Shown here piece after piece: positions 7,533 through 13,845 of a stretch of DNA of 23,969 bases (its first letter is position 1; each line of letters starts with the position of its first letter). A program made the position numbers and the translations under genes. The DNA lies in the NCBI GenBank assembly GCA_036502295.1, contig DASXYU010000014.1, forward strand, positions 1 through 23,969, written 5' to 3'. The stretch comes from DASXYU01 sp036502295. Lineage in GTDB: Bacteria > Actinomycetota > Actinomycetes > Mycobacteriales > Jatrophihabitantaceae. Below the pieces are notes generated by a model that was given only the letters and a program-made list of their open reading frames with translations, searched no databases and was not told the DNA's origin.

Positions 7533-9509
7533 ATGACTGCTGCTGACCGGGTGCTGGAGGGGCTCGATCCCCAGCAGCGTGAGGCGGCGCAGGCGGTCCG
7601 CGGCCCGGTCTGCATCCTGGCGGGCGCCGGAACCGGCAAGACCCGCGCCATCACGCACCGCATCGCCTACGCCGTCCGATCCGGAGCAGTGCCGCCCGGG
7701 CAGCTGCTCGCGGTGACCTTCACGGCGCGCGCCGCGGGCGAGCTGAGGGGCCGGCTGCGGTCACTCGGCGCCGACGGCGTGCAGGCCAGGACGTTCCACG
7801 CCGCAGCCCTGCGCCAGCTACAGTACTTCGCCCCGCGCGTCCTCGGGGGATCGATCCCTGATGTGGTCGACCGGCCGCTGCGTCTCGTCGGCAACGCGGC
7901 CGCCCGGCTGCGCTGGAACACCGACCGCAACGAACTGCGCGATCTCACTGCCGAGGTCGACTGGGCCAAGGCCGTCCTCGCCACACCGCAGAGCTACGCC
8001 GAGATGGTGCGTACGACGGGACGGATGACCCCTGCCGATCCCGACCGCATCGCCGGCCTGCTCGCCGAGTACGAAGCAGTGAAGAAGCGAACCGGAGTGG
8101 TCGACTTCAGCGACCTGCTGCTCATCATGGCCGCCGCGATCGAGCAGTTCGACGACGTCGCCGAAGAGATCCGCTCCCGCTACCGGCACTTCGTCGTGGA
8201 CGAATACCAGGATGTCTCGCCGCTACAGCAGCGCCTGCTCGATGCGTGGCTCGGCGGCCGCGACGACCTCTGCGTCGTCGGCGACGCCAACCAGACGATC
8301 TACAGCTTCGCCGGGGCGACGCCGGAACACCTGCTCGGCTTCAAGCGACGCTTCCCTGAGGCGGTCGTGGTGCGCCTGGAGCGCGACTATCGCTCCACAC
8401 CGCAGATAGTCGGGCTGGCGAATTCGCTGATGCGCAGTCAGCCTTCCCGCCTGACTCTCGTCGGCCAGCGCCCGGAGGGGCCGATTCCCACCTTCGCCGA
8501 GCATGAGGACGAGCCCGCCGAAGCGGCGGCCGTGGCCGCTGAGTGTCGACGCCTCATCGACTCCGGAACGCCGGCGGCCGAGATCGCGGTGCTGTTCCGT
8601 ATCAACGCCCAGTCGGAGGTCTACGAGCAGGCGCTCACCGAGCTCGGCGTGCCGTACGTCCTGCGCGGGGGAGAGCGTTTCTTCGACCGGCCCGAGATCA
8701 AGGAGGCGCGGTTGCTGCTGCGCGGCGCGGCGCGCTCCGAGTCGACCGAGATGCCGCTCGCCGATGCCGTGCGGGCCGTCCTCGCCAGCCTCAACTGGTA
8801 TCCGGATGCGCCACCGAACGGCGGCAGTGCCCGCGAACGCTGGGAATCACTCGCCGCGCTGGTAGCACTTGCGCAAGATGTGGCAGCAACGGATACCACG
8901 GCTCACCTGCCTGAACTTGTCGCCGAACTCGATGCCCGCGCCGGTGCCCAGCACGCCCCGACCGTGCAGGGAGTCACCCTCGCCTCGCTGCACTCGGCGA
9001 AGGGGCTGGAGTGGGACGTCGTCTTTGTCGTCGGCCTCACCGACACGACATTGCCGATCCAGCACGCCACCTCCGACGCGCAGATCGCCGAGGAGCGGCG
9101 TCTGCTCTACGTGGGCATCACCCGCGCCCGGGAGCGCCTCGCGCTGTCGTGGGCGATGGCGCGCAGTCCGGGGCAGCGGCGCAGTCGGCGGCCGAGCCGC
9201 TTCCTCGACGGCCTCCGCCCAGTGGCTGAGGAGCGCCGGAAGGCGCGTGTCGAAAACTCCGCGAAGAAGGACAAGCCATCCGCGCAGGATGCCGAACTCT
9301 TCGCCAAGCTGCGGGCCTGGCGCCGCACACAGGCGCAGGAGCAGGGCGTGCCGCCGTACGTCGTCTTCAGTGACGCCACGCTGGTCGGCATCGCCGATGC
9401 GCGCCCTGCCAACCGGGTGGCCCTTGGCCGGGTCTCCGGGGTGGGTTCGATCAAGCTGGAGCGTTACGCCGATGCGGTGCTAGCCGTTCTCAACGGTGAA
9501 GGGACGTGA
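7533..9509 (+). CDS. uvrD2: UvrD2-type superfamily I DNA helicase with HRDC domain
   Basis: ATP-dependent 3'-5' DNA helicase, 658 aa. SF1A motifs appear in order: Q-motif LDPQQREAAQ (11-20), Walker A AGAGTGKT (Lys36), Ia VTFTARAAGELRGRL, II DEYQD (223-227), III VVGDANQTIYSFAGA, IV LERDYRSTPQI, V VTLASLHSAKGLEWD (481-495) and VI ERRLLYVGITRARERL. Residues about 586-655 form an HRDC domain. Motifs plus HRDC are the layout of actinobacterial UvrD2. The cysteine-rich C-terminal module of mycobacterial UvrD2 is absent; the protein ends just after HRDC. ATG 7533 is preferred over ATG 7524 because GGCAGG lies 9 nt before it. Mycobacteria also keep uvrD2 beside whiB7; here whiB7 is about 4 kb away. 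Confidence 0.92.
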   Translation: MTAADRVLEGLDPQQREAAQAVRGPVCILAGAGTGKTRAITHRIAYAVRSGAVPPGQLLAVTFTARAAGELRGRLRSLGADGVQARTFHAAALRQLQYFAPRVLGGSIPDVVDRPLRLVGNAAARLRWNTDRNELRDLTAEVDWAKAVLATPQSYAEMVRTTGRMTPADPDRIAGLLAEYEAVKKRTGVVDFSDLLLIMAAAIEQFDDVAEEIRSRYRHFVVDEYQDVSPLQQRLLDAWLGGRDDLCVVGDANQTIYSFAGATPEHLLGFKRRFPEAVVVRLERDYRSTPQIVGLANSLMRSQPSRLTLVGQRPEGPIPTFAEHEDEPAEAAAVAAECRRLIDSGTPAAEIAVLFRINAQSEVYEQALTELGVPYVLRGGERFFDRPEIKEARLLLRGAARSESTEMPLADAVRAVLASLNWYPDAPPNGGSARERWESLAALVALAQDVAATDTTAHLPELVAELDARAGAQHAPTVQGVTLASLHSAKGLEWDVVFVVGLTDTTLPIQHATSDAQIAEERRLLYVGITRARERLALSWAMARSPGQRRSRRPSRFLDGLRPVAEERRKARVENSAKKDKPSAQDAELFAKLRAWRRTQAQEQGVPPYVVFSDATLVGIADARPANRVALGRVSGVGSIKLERYADAVLAVLNGEGT

Positions 9510-9548
9510 CCTGCGGCGCGCAGCGGGGGAGCGCCCCGGCCTAACGCC

Positions 9549-9580
9549 CAGTAAATCTCACTAGATAGTGAGATTTACTG
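9549..9580. repeat. 15-bp perfect inverted repeat (operator candidate 1)
   Basis: CAGTAAATCTCACTA (9549-9563), a 2-bp centre, then its exact reverse complement (9566-9580). A 2-bp centre argues for a protein-binding DNA dyad rather than an RNA hairpin. It is AT-rich against a G+C-rich background and lies about 80 bp before the start of the HTH-ATPase gene. The CTCAC...GTGAG core recurs at 9588-9602 and, with one change, at 9629-9643. A TAATAT hexamer abuts it at 9581-9586 and could be a -10 element. Confidence 0.85.
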
Positions 9581-9586
9581 TAATAT

Positions 9587-9603
9587 TCTCACGGTCAGTG
9601 AGA
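9587..9603. promoter_or_regulatory. Operator candidate 2 (TCTCAC-N5-GTGAGA)
   Basis: Six-base inverted arms TCTCAC and GTGAGA around GGTCA. The right half continues as GTGAGATTTAT, nearly identical to the right arm of the upstream 15-bp dyad and exactly 30 bp from it, close to three helical turns. It lies just downstream of the possible -10 TAATAT (9581-9586), where a bound repressor would block initiation. Probably bound by the HTH protein encoded downstream; inferred. Confidence 0.6.
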
Positions 9604-9606
9604 TTT

Positions 9607-9628
9607 ATTGGGGGTTGAGTCCCCCAAT
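9607..9628 (+). repeat. Perfect 8-bp hairpin in the leader of the HTH-ATPase gene
   Basis: ATTGGGGG, a TTGAGT loop, then CCCCCAAT. The stem is perfect, the loop is six bases, and no T-tract follows, so it is not an obvious intrinsic terminator. It sits between operator candidates 2 and 3 and would lie in the 5' leader of the mRNA, 30 nt before the start codon. Confidence 0.6.
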
Positions 9629-9644
9629 CTCACCCATAGCGAGA
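9626..9644. promoter_or_regulatory. Operator candidate 3 (AATCTC-N9-GAGATT)
   Basis: Arms AATCTC (9626-9631, followed by AC) and GAGATT (9641-9646, preceded by GC) give CTCAC-N5-GCGAG, one change from the core of the two upstream dyads. It ends a few bases before the AAGG ribosome-binding site (9650-9653) of the HTH-ATPase gene. Three related dyads in 100 bp suggest cooperative binding or autoregulation; function inferred. Confidence 0.5.
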
Positions 9645-9658
9645 TTCTTAAGGCGCGA

Positions 9659-10690
9659 ATGATGGCAAACGCAACGGCACCCGTCCGGATCGGCACTCTG
9701 GCTGATCTGCTCGGTATTCCTGTCTGGAGACTCCGCAGGATGGCCGACGCCGGCGCGATCCCGTCGACCAAGTCGGCGGGTGGTCATCGTCTCTTCGACG
9801 CCGACCAGGTCCGCGCCGCGCTAGGTGTGCACACCGCCGTGATCTCAGCCGCCACGGTCGAGCCGACCGAGGAGCCGTCCTGGTCCGTCCACCTCGGCCT
9901 CGAGGACCTCGAAGAAGACGTTGTCTGGCGACAGCTTGAGTCCGCGGTCGGCATAGACACAGCAGCTCCCGCCGGAAAGATCGCGCAGTTCTCATTCTTG
10001 GAGATGCTCAACAATGCGATCGATCACAGCGGAGGCGACACGGTCGAGGTGGCGTTTTGGTCGACCGAGTCGTTCCTCGCTCTACGTATCGCGGACGACG
10101 GCGAAGGCGCATTGGCACACCTACGGCGGATCTTGGGGCTCTCCGACGATTTCGAGGCAATCGTCGCCCTCACCAAGGGCAAGCAGACGACGATGCGAGA
10201 TCGTCATACCGGCGAAGGAATCTTCTTCACGTCGAAGGCGAATGACCTCTTTCAGCTCGCCGCGAACGGTAAGCGGTGGACGGTCGACAACCTCCGCGCT
10301 GACCAGTCCGTCGGGATCTCCTCCGTGCAACGCGGAACCGTTGTCTTCGCGCGCATCGCGACCGACACGAAGCGCACCTTGCAGAGCGTCTTTCGCGCCT
10401 TCACGAAGGATCACGAGTTCGTCCGGACCCGTCCCTCGGTGAAACTTGCGGGTCTCGGGTTGCAGTTCGTCTCACGGTCAGAGGCGCGTCGCCTGCTCAA
10501 CGGCCTCGATGACTTCACCGAGATTGACCTGGACTTCGCCGGCGTGGCCGATGTCGGGCAGGCGTTCATCGACGAAGCCTTTCGAGTCTGGCCGAGCCAG
10601 CATCCGGGCAAGACGCTACGTCCGATCAACATGAACGAAGCAGTCGATTTCATGGTGCAGCGCGGCCTCAGTGACAAGCGGCCTCAGTGA
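9659..10690 (+). CDS. HTH (MerR-like) / GHKL ATPase / STAS-like (DUF4325-type) three-domain protein
   Basis: 343 aa protein with three parts. Residues 10-56 are a MerR/excisionase-type helix-turn-helix (GTLADLLGIPVWRLRRMADAG, then GGHRLF). Residues about 105-235 are a histidine-kinase-like ATPase: N-box FLEMLNNAIDHSGG (Glu115, Asn118/119), G1 box IADDGEG (144-150) and a glycine-rich lid HTGEGIFFTSK. Residues about 262-335 resemble the STAS-like DUF4325 family (FVSRSEARRLLNGLDDFTEIDLDFAGVADVGQAFIDE). There is no phosphoacceptor His domain, so it is probably not a two-component kinase. The frame opens at TTG 9608, but ATG 9659 has AAGG 5 nt upstream and leaves all three dyads in the promoter. 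Likely a self-contained DNA-binding switch; physiological role unknown. Confidence 0.85.
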   Translation: MMANATAPVRIGTLADLLGIPVWRLRRMADAGAIPSTKSAGGHRLFDADQVRAALGVHTAVISAATVEPTEEPSWSVHLGLEDLEEDVVWRQLESAVGIDTAAPAGKIAQFSFLEMLNNAIDHSGGDTVEVAFWSTESFLALRIADDGEGALAHLRRILGLSDDFEAIVALTKGKQTTMRDRHTGEGIFFTSKANDLFQLAANGKRWTVDNLRADQSVGISSVQRGTVVFARIATDTKRTLQSVFRAFTKDHEFVRTRPSVKLAGLGLQFVSRSEARRLLNGLDDFTEIDLDFAGVADVGQAFIDEAFRVWPSQHPGKTLRPINMNEAVDFMVQRGLSDKRPQ

Positions 10691-10710
10691 CCAGCGGCCT
10701 CAGTGACCAG
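10663..10710. repeat. Three tandem 16-bp repeats spanning the HTH-ATPase stop codon
   Basis: CGGCCTCAGTGACAAG followed by two copies of CGGCCTCAGTGACCAG: three units with one mismatch. Because 16 is not a multiple of three, each unit is read in a different frame. Unit 1 encodes the end of RGLSDK and unit 2 gives RPQ plus the TGA stop (10688-10690). Probably a recent slippage duplication that altered the C-terminus. Confidence 0.9.
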
Positions 10711-10717
10711 GACTGAG
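10699..10717. terminator. Possible weak bidirectional hairpin between convergent genes
   Basis: CTCAGT, a 7-base loop, then ACTGAG, lying between the convergent HTH-ATPase and MFS genes and overlapping the last 16-bp repeat. The stem is short and has no T-tract on either strand. Listed only because of its position. Confidence 0.25.
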
Positions 10718-10728
10718 CCGCAAGCGGA

Positions 10729-12261
10729 CTAGTCGAGCTCGGCGTCCGGGGCCATCGCCTGCTTCGGGATGACCAGGGTCGCCAAGGCGCCGACGACGAT
10801 GAGCGCAGCGGAGACATACAGCGCCACGTGCAGACCGGTACGGAACGCCGTGATCGCCTGCTCCACCAGTCCCTTGATCACGTCAGGCGGGTGCGCGATG
10901 TTCAGGTTTGACGCGTCGCCGCCGCCGGTAAGCAGGATGTTGAGGATGTACTCCCGCTTCGAGCCGGTCACCCCCTGATCGGTGAGCGACCTGCCGAAGT
11001 CGTTGGTGAGGTGCGATGAGACCAGCCCGCCGAGGGCGGCCACTCCGATCACCGCGCCGAGCTGCCGTGCGGTGTTGGTCGCCCCCGCGGCCATGCCCGA
11101 GTCCGCCGAGCGCACATGGCCGAGGACGGCCGCGGTGAGCGGCACCACCGCGATGCCGAAACCGATCCCCGCGACGGCGAGGACGAACGCCAACGTCGGC
11201 CCCGACGGCTCCGCGACGATCGCGGTGCGGGTGAGCAGGATGCCGGCAGCACTGACGAGGCAGCCCACGAGCATCGGTGCCCGCGGCCCGGAACGTCCTA
11301 CCCATAGGCCGGCGAGCAGCGAGCCGAGGACGATCGCCACCGCCATCGGTGTGAAGACGCCCGCCATCTGCCAGCCGCCGTAGCCAACGGCGAGATCGAG
11401 GTAGAGCGCGGTGAAGAAGAAGATCGAGAAGATGCCGAAGTAGACGGCGAAGGCGACGAAGAGCGAACTGCCCACCACGCGGTCGCGCAGGTAGCCGAGG
11501 TCGAGCATCGGGTTCTGCGCCCGCGTCTCGATTCGCAGAAAGCCGATCAGCCCCACGCCGCTGAGGACGAAGAGGGCGATGATCCACCAGCTGCCGTAGC
11601 CGTACTGCTCGCCGAAGATGCCGGCGCCAATCAGGCTGGCGAGGCTCACCGTGCCGGCGACCGAGCCGGGGATGTCCAGCGGCCCGGGGCGCGGGTCGCT
11701 GCTCTCGGGTACATAGCGCAGCGCCGCGACCAGCAGCGCGGCGCCGGCGAGAAGGTTGAACCAGAAGACGGCCCGCCAGTCACTGATGCCGACGAGGATG
11801 CCGCCGATCACCGGGCCGAGCGCCAGGGCGAGACCGGAGACCGCCGCCCAGGCGCCGAGTGCCCGCGCCCGCTGCGCGCGGTCGGGGTAGAGGTGGCGGA
11901 TCACCGAGAGCGTGCCCGGTTCGGAGGCGGCGGCACCGATGCCCATCACGGCGCGTCCTGCGATGAGCGTCTCGATGTTGGGTGCCGCCCCGGCGATCAC
12001 CGAGCCGAGGCAGAAGACGACGATGCCGATCAGCATCAGCTTCTTGCGACCGAAGCGGTCGCTGATCGAGCCGGCGAGCAGCATGAGGCTGGCGAAGGCG
12101 AGGGAGTAGCCGTTGGCGACCCACTGCAGCGAGATGACGCCGGCGCCGAGGTGGTACTGGATGTTGCCCAGCGCCACGCTTACCACCGTGGTATCGAGAA
12201 AGGTGAGGCTGAGGACGAGCAGGACGGTCGTGAGCGATCGCCCACGAGTGACTGGTTGCAC
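10729..12261 (-). CDS. MFS drug-exporter-type transporter (DHA2/EmrB-QacA family, 14 TM)
   Basis: Proton-driven efflux permease of 510 aa in the cytoplasmic membrane. Family motifs: D1 LDTTVVSVAL (22-31), motif A GSISDRFGRKK (64-74), motif B AGRAVMGIGAA with Arg103, and motif C GLALALGPVIGG (143-154). Length and hydrophobic segment count fit the 14-helix DHA2 group, such as EmrB, QacA and mycobacterial P55. GTG 12261 has GGAG upstream, 3 bp after the stop of the lipoprotein gene, so the two are almost certainly cotranscribed and perhaps coupled. Divergence from whiB7, a master of intrinsic resistance in actinobacteria, makes an antibiotic-export role plausible; substrate unproven. Confidence 0.93.
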   Translation of the reverse strand: MQPVTRGRSLTTVLLVLSLTFLDTTVVSVALGNIQYHLGAGVISLQWVANGYSLAFASLMLLAGSISDRFGRKKLMLIGIVVFCLGSVIAGAAPNIETLIAGRAVMGIGAAASEPGTLSVIRHLYPDRAQRARALGAWAAVSGLALALGPVIGGILVGISDWRAVFWFNLLAGAALLVAALRYVPESSDPRPGPLDIPGSVAGTVSLASLIGAGIFGEQYGYGSWWIIALFVLSGVGLIGFLRIETRAQNPMLDLGYLRDRVVGSSLFVAFAVYFGIFSIFFFTALYLDLAVGYGGWQMAGVFTPMAVAIVLGSLLAGLWVGRSGPRAPMLVGCLVSAAGILLTRTAIVAEPSGPTLAFVLAVAGIGFGIAVVPLTAAVLGHVRSADSGMAAGATNTARQLGAVIGVAALGGLVSSHLTNDFGRSLTDQGVTGSKREYILNILLTGGGDASNLNIAHPPDVIKGLVEQAITAFRTGLHVALYVSAALIVVGALATLVIPKQAMAPDAELD

Positions 12262-12264
12262 TCG

Positions 12265-12780
12265 TTACTCCGTCGGGAGGGCTGTTTGCTTCGGATCCTT
12301 GCAGGACTCCGGCGCGGTTCCTTCCAATGTGACGAGTTCGCAGAATGTCGTGGCGGCCATCTTCCAGCTGCCGGCGTCGTTCACCGCGTAACCGCTCGCG
12401 CCGGGAAGCATCGGCGAGCCGTCGATGGTGACGGTGAAGGTCACCTTCGCAACGTGGGCGGACTGCATCACAACCTTGTCGACTGTGACGCCCGACTTCC
12501 CCTCGTACTGGGAATGGTCCTCGCTCTGTGCCGGGACTACGAGCGTCTCGCCGTTCTGCACGGCGCCGGCGATCTGCGCATCGCTGCTGCCCGGTGCGAA
12601 GAAGGTCTGGTACGCCATCGTGATCGCCGCCAGCGTGGTCGCGTCGGGGGAGGCGGTGACAGATGCAGGAGTCGATGAGGCCGTTCCGCTTGCTTTACCG
12701 GAGGAACCACATGCGGTGAGGACGACGCAGAGCGTCGCGACAGCCGCGGCAAGTGCCGTCCGGGTCGTCGTCCTGCGCAT
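12265..12780 (-). CDS. Secreted lipoprotein (MTB12-like pattern) paired with the MFS exporter
   Basis: 171 aa. The n-region MRRTTTR precedes a hydrophobic stretch and a lipobox LTAC with Cys24 as the predicted lipidated residue; a Gly/Ser/Thr-rich linker follows. The mature part (about 48-171) contains AITMAYQTFFAPGSSDAQIAGAVQNGE, then VTFTVTIDGSPMLPGASGYAV and GSWKMAATTFCELV, resembling the low-molecular-weight antigen MTB12-type fold, an assignment from memory. ATG 12780 is chosen to give a normal signal peptide; GTG 12798 lies right after AGGAG and is possible, while the longer frame to 12936 would run into the whiB7 promoter. Outer face of the membrane; may assist the exporter as LprG assists P55, but it is not obviously an LprG homologue. 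Confidence 0.82.
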   Translation of the reverse strand: MRRTTTRTALAAAVATLCVVLTACGSSGKASGTASSTPASVTASPDATTLAAITMAYQTFFAPGSSDAQIAGAVQNGETLVVPAQSEDHSQYEGKSGVTVDKVVMQSAHVAKVTFTVTIDGSPMLPGASGYAVNDAGSWKMAATTFCELVTLEGTAPESCKDPKQTALPTE

Positions 12781-12822
12781 CGTTGCGCGGTTGGTCACGC
12801 TCCTACCGTGCCATGAGCTATC

Positions 12823-12887
12823 GGAATCTTCGCGCAACACAACTGTGGAACGCATCGTGCCCCACTCGCGATTCCAACGAAGATTCC
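12823..12887. repeat. 10-bp inverted repeat in the lipoprotein/whiB7 divergent region
   Basis: GGAATCTTCG (12823-12832) and its exact reverse complement CGAAGATTCC (12878-12887) are separated by 45 bp. A third partial copy, GATTCCA, lies at 12870-12876. They sit between the lipoprotein start and the whiB7 promoter, so they could be half-sites for a regulator of the exporter operon. The intergenic stretch 12781-12915 otherwise shows no clear -35/-10 pair for the leftward operon. Confidence 0.45.
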
Positions 12888-12915
12888 ACGGCCGGGAACG
12901 CTTTCGTGCCGAGTG

Positions 12916-12958
12916 AAAATTAATTCGCTTGCCCATGGTTACTCACCTTCGTTAACCT
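12916..12958 (+). promoter_or_regulatory. whiB7 promoter with AT-rich WhiB7 autoregulatory element
   Basis: AAAATTAATT (12916-12925), 3 bp, a -35-like TTGCCC (12929-12934), an 18-bp spacer and a -10 TAACCT (12953-12958). An AT-rich block 3 bp upstream of the -35 is the known binding element of WhiB7, whose AT-hook contacts DNA while it is bound to the primary sigma factor. Transcription would start near 12965, leaving a leader of about 425 nt before whiB7. Confidence 0.72.
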
Positions 12959-13023
12959 CTCACTCAACGCACTCCCCGCGTGAAGAACCAGACGACATCG
13001 AGTTCAGAGATGAGGTGGCCCGC

Positions 13024-13260
13024 ATGACTAAGTTCGCGTTCATGCAGACGGCCGCCGCTGGCATGCCGTCTACCGCCGCATCTGCCGCGACCGTCTTCGC
13101 CGGTGCGCGCACCATCCGCGAGGCCTACATGGTCACGTGGCCGGTTGCGACGGGACACGTGTCGGTTGCCTCCTCGGCAGCGGATGCGTACCTCGCGTGG
13201 GACAACCGCCAAGCCAAGTCGGCCAAGCGGATCCGCCCGCCTCGAGGGATGACTCCCTGA
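13024..13260 (+). CDS. whiB7 upstream open reading frame (leader peptide, 78 codons)
   Basis: ATG 13024 with GAGGTGG about 7 nt upstream, read through to TGA 13258-13260. The product begins MTKFAFMQTAAAGMPSTAAS and ends KRIRPPRGMTP. It is not related to any protein I recognise. Its last eleven codons (13228-13260) lie exactly over the 5' arm of the antiterminator helix, and its stop codon lies in the small hairpin 13256-13272. Translation of this frame, rather than the peptide, is the likely sensor: a ribosome finishing normally covers the arm, while one that stalls earlier leaves it free. The longer in-frame opening at 12913 precedes the promoter and is not used. Confidence 0.75.
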   Translation: MTKFAFMQTAAAGMPSTAASAATVFAGARTIREAYMVTWPVATGHVSVASSAADAYLAWDNRQAKSAKRIRPPRGMTP

Positions 13261-13296
13261 CACACAGTCAGGAAGGCACCTCGAGGCCGCGGATCC
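13229..13296 (+). promoter_or_regulatory. Antiterminator helix of the whiB7 leader
   Basis: The segment 13229-13247 (GGATCCGC, two C, GCCTCGAGG) pairs with 13279-13296 (CCTCGAGGC, one C, GCGGATCC): 9 bp plus 8 bp around a 2x1 internal loop. It encloses a 6-bp hairpin (CCTGAC, ACACA loop, GTCAGG; 13256-13272). The downstream strand contains almost all of the left arm of the intrinsic terminator, so the two folds exclude one another. The upstream strand is within the end of the uORF. Confidence 0.75.
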
Positions 13297-13320
13297 CAAG
13301 ACGGGAACCGCGGCCTTTTT
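13285..13320 (+). terminator. Intrinsic terminator (attenuator) upstream of whiB7
   Basis: GGCCGCGG pairs with CCGCGGCC (8 bp), then after an A-A mismatch TCCC pairs with GGGA around an AAGAC loop; TTTTTGTTT follows at once. It lies 24 bp after the uORF stop and about 70 bp before whiB7, with no other gene that it could serve on this strand. It is the premature-termination half of the leader switch. Confidence 0.88.
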
Positions 13321-13374
13321 GTTTCTCGCCAACAACCCACAACCCGGAATTCACGGCAGATCCCATTAAAAAGT

Positions 13375-13384
13375 AAGGAGGTGA
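13375..13384 (+). promoter_or_regulatory. whiB7: Full-length Shine-Dalgarno sequence of whiB7
   Basis: AAGGAGGTGA is an unbroken complement to the 3' end of 16S rRNA, 6 nt before GTG 13391. It is the strongest ribosome-binding site in the window and fixes the start codon. It implies that, once read-through occurs, translation is efficient and control lies in transcription. Confidence 0.9.
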
Positions 13385-13390
13385 CCCGAC

Positions 13391-13768
13391 GTGTTCACCG
13401 CAACCGCTCTGCTTGACGGAGCACCGATCGACGACGCAATTGCGCTGTTCGACCTCGCAGTCGGGCTCGACCCGCTCGCCAAGGAATGTCCCGAGGACGT
13501 CCCCTGCCGCATCGCGGACCAGGACCTCTGGTTCGCCGATACGCCGACCGACCTGGAGCTCGCCAAGGAGCTCTGCGCCGGCTGCCCGGCCCGGCTTGCC
13601 TGCCTCGCAGGCGCGGTCGACCGCCGGGAACCCTGGGGTGTCTGGGGAGGCGAGCTCTTCGAGCGTGGCGTGATCGTCGCCCGCAAGCGTCCGCGCGGCC
13701 GTCCTCGTAAGGACGCCGTCGCAGACGACTCTGGCATGTCGGCTGCCGCCGACGAGGTGGCTGCCTGA
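13391..13768 (+). CDS. whiB7: Redox-responsive transcriptional activator WhiB7
   Basis: 125 aa iron-sulfur regulator that binds the primary sigma factor and activates intrinsic-resistance genes. Cluster ligands are Cys39, Cys62, Cys65 and Cys71 (C-x22-C-x2-C-x5-C). The segment DQDLWFADTPTDLELAKELC is typical of WhiB7. EPWGVWGGELFERG carries the GVWGG turn, and KRPRGRPRKDAV (99-110) is the AT-hook that separates WhiB7 from other Wbl proteins. The N-terminus (about 1-35) is longer than in mycobacterial WhiB7 and has an extra Cys33. Start GTG 13391 is set by the perfect Shine-Dalgarno. Its leader holds the uORF, antiterminator and terminator; a small basic protein gene follows. Confidence 0.96.
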   Translation: MFTATALLDGAPIDDAIALFDLAVGLDPLAKECPEDVPCRIADQDLWFADTPTDLELAKELCAGCPARLACLAGAVDRREPWGVWGGELFERGVIVARKRPRGRPRKDAVADDSGMSAAADEVAA

Positions 13769-13845
13769 TGAAAAGGCTCTACCGACTTCTGACTCTTCCG
13801 ACCCGTCGGCAATTCGACGCCGACGTTCATGCAAGGAGCACAGTG

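Noticed and set aside
11893..12678. 261-codon plus-strand frame opposite the MFS and lipoprotein genes
   Set aside because: Antisense shadow of genes with clear motifs; composition is not protein-like.
12913..13260. Longer version of the whiB7 uORF starting at 12913
   Set aside because: Its start precedes the predicted transcription start and has no ribosome-binding site; ATG 13024 has GAGGTGG at good spacing.
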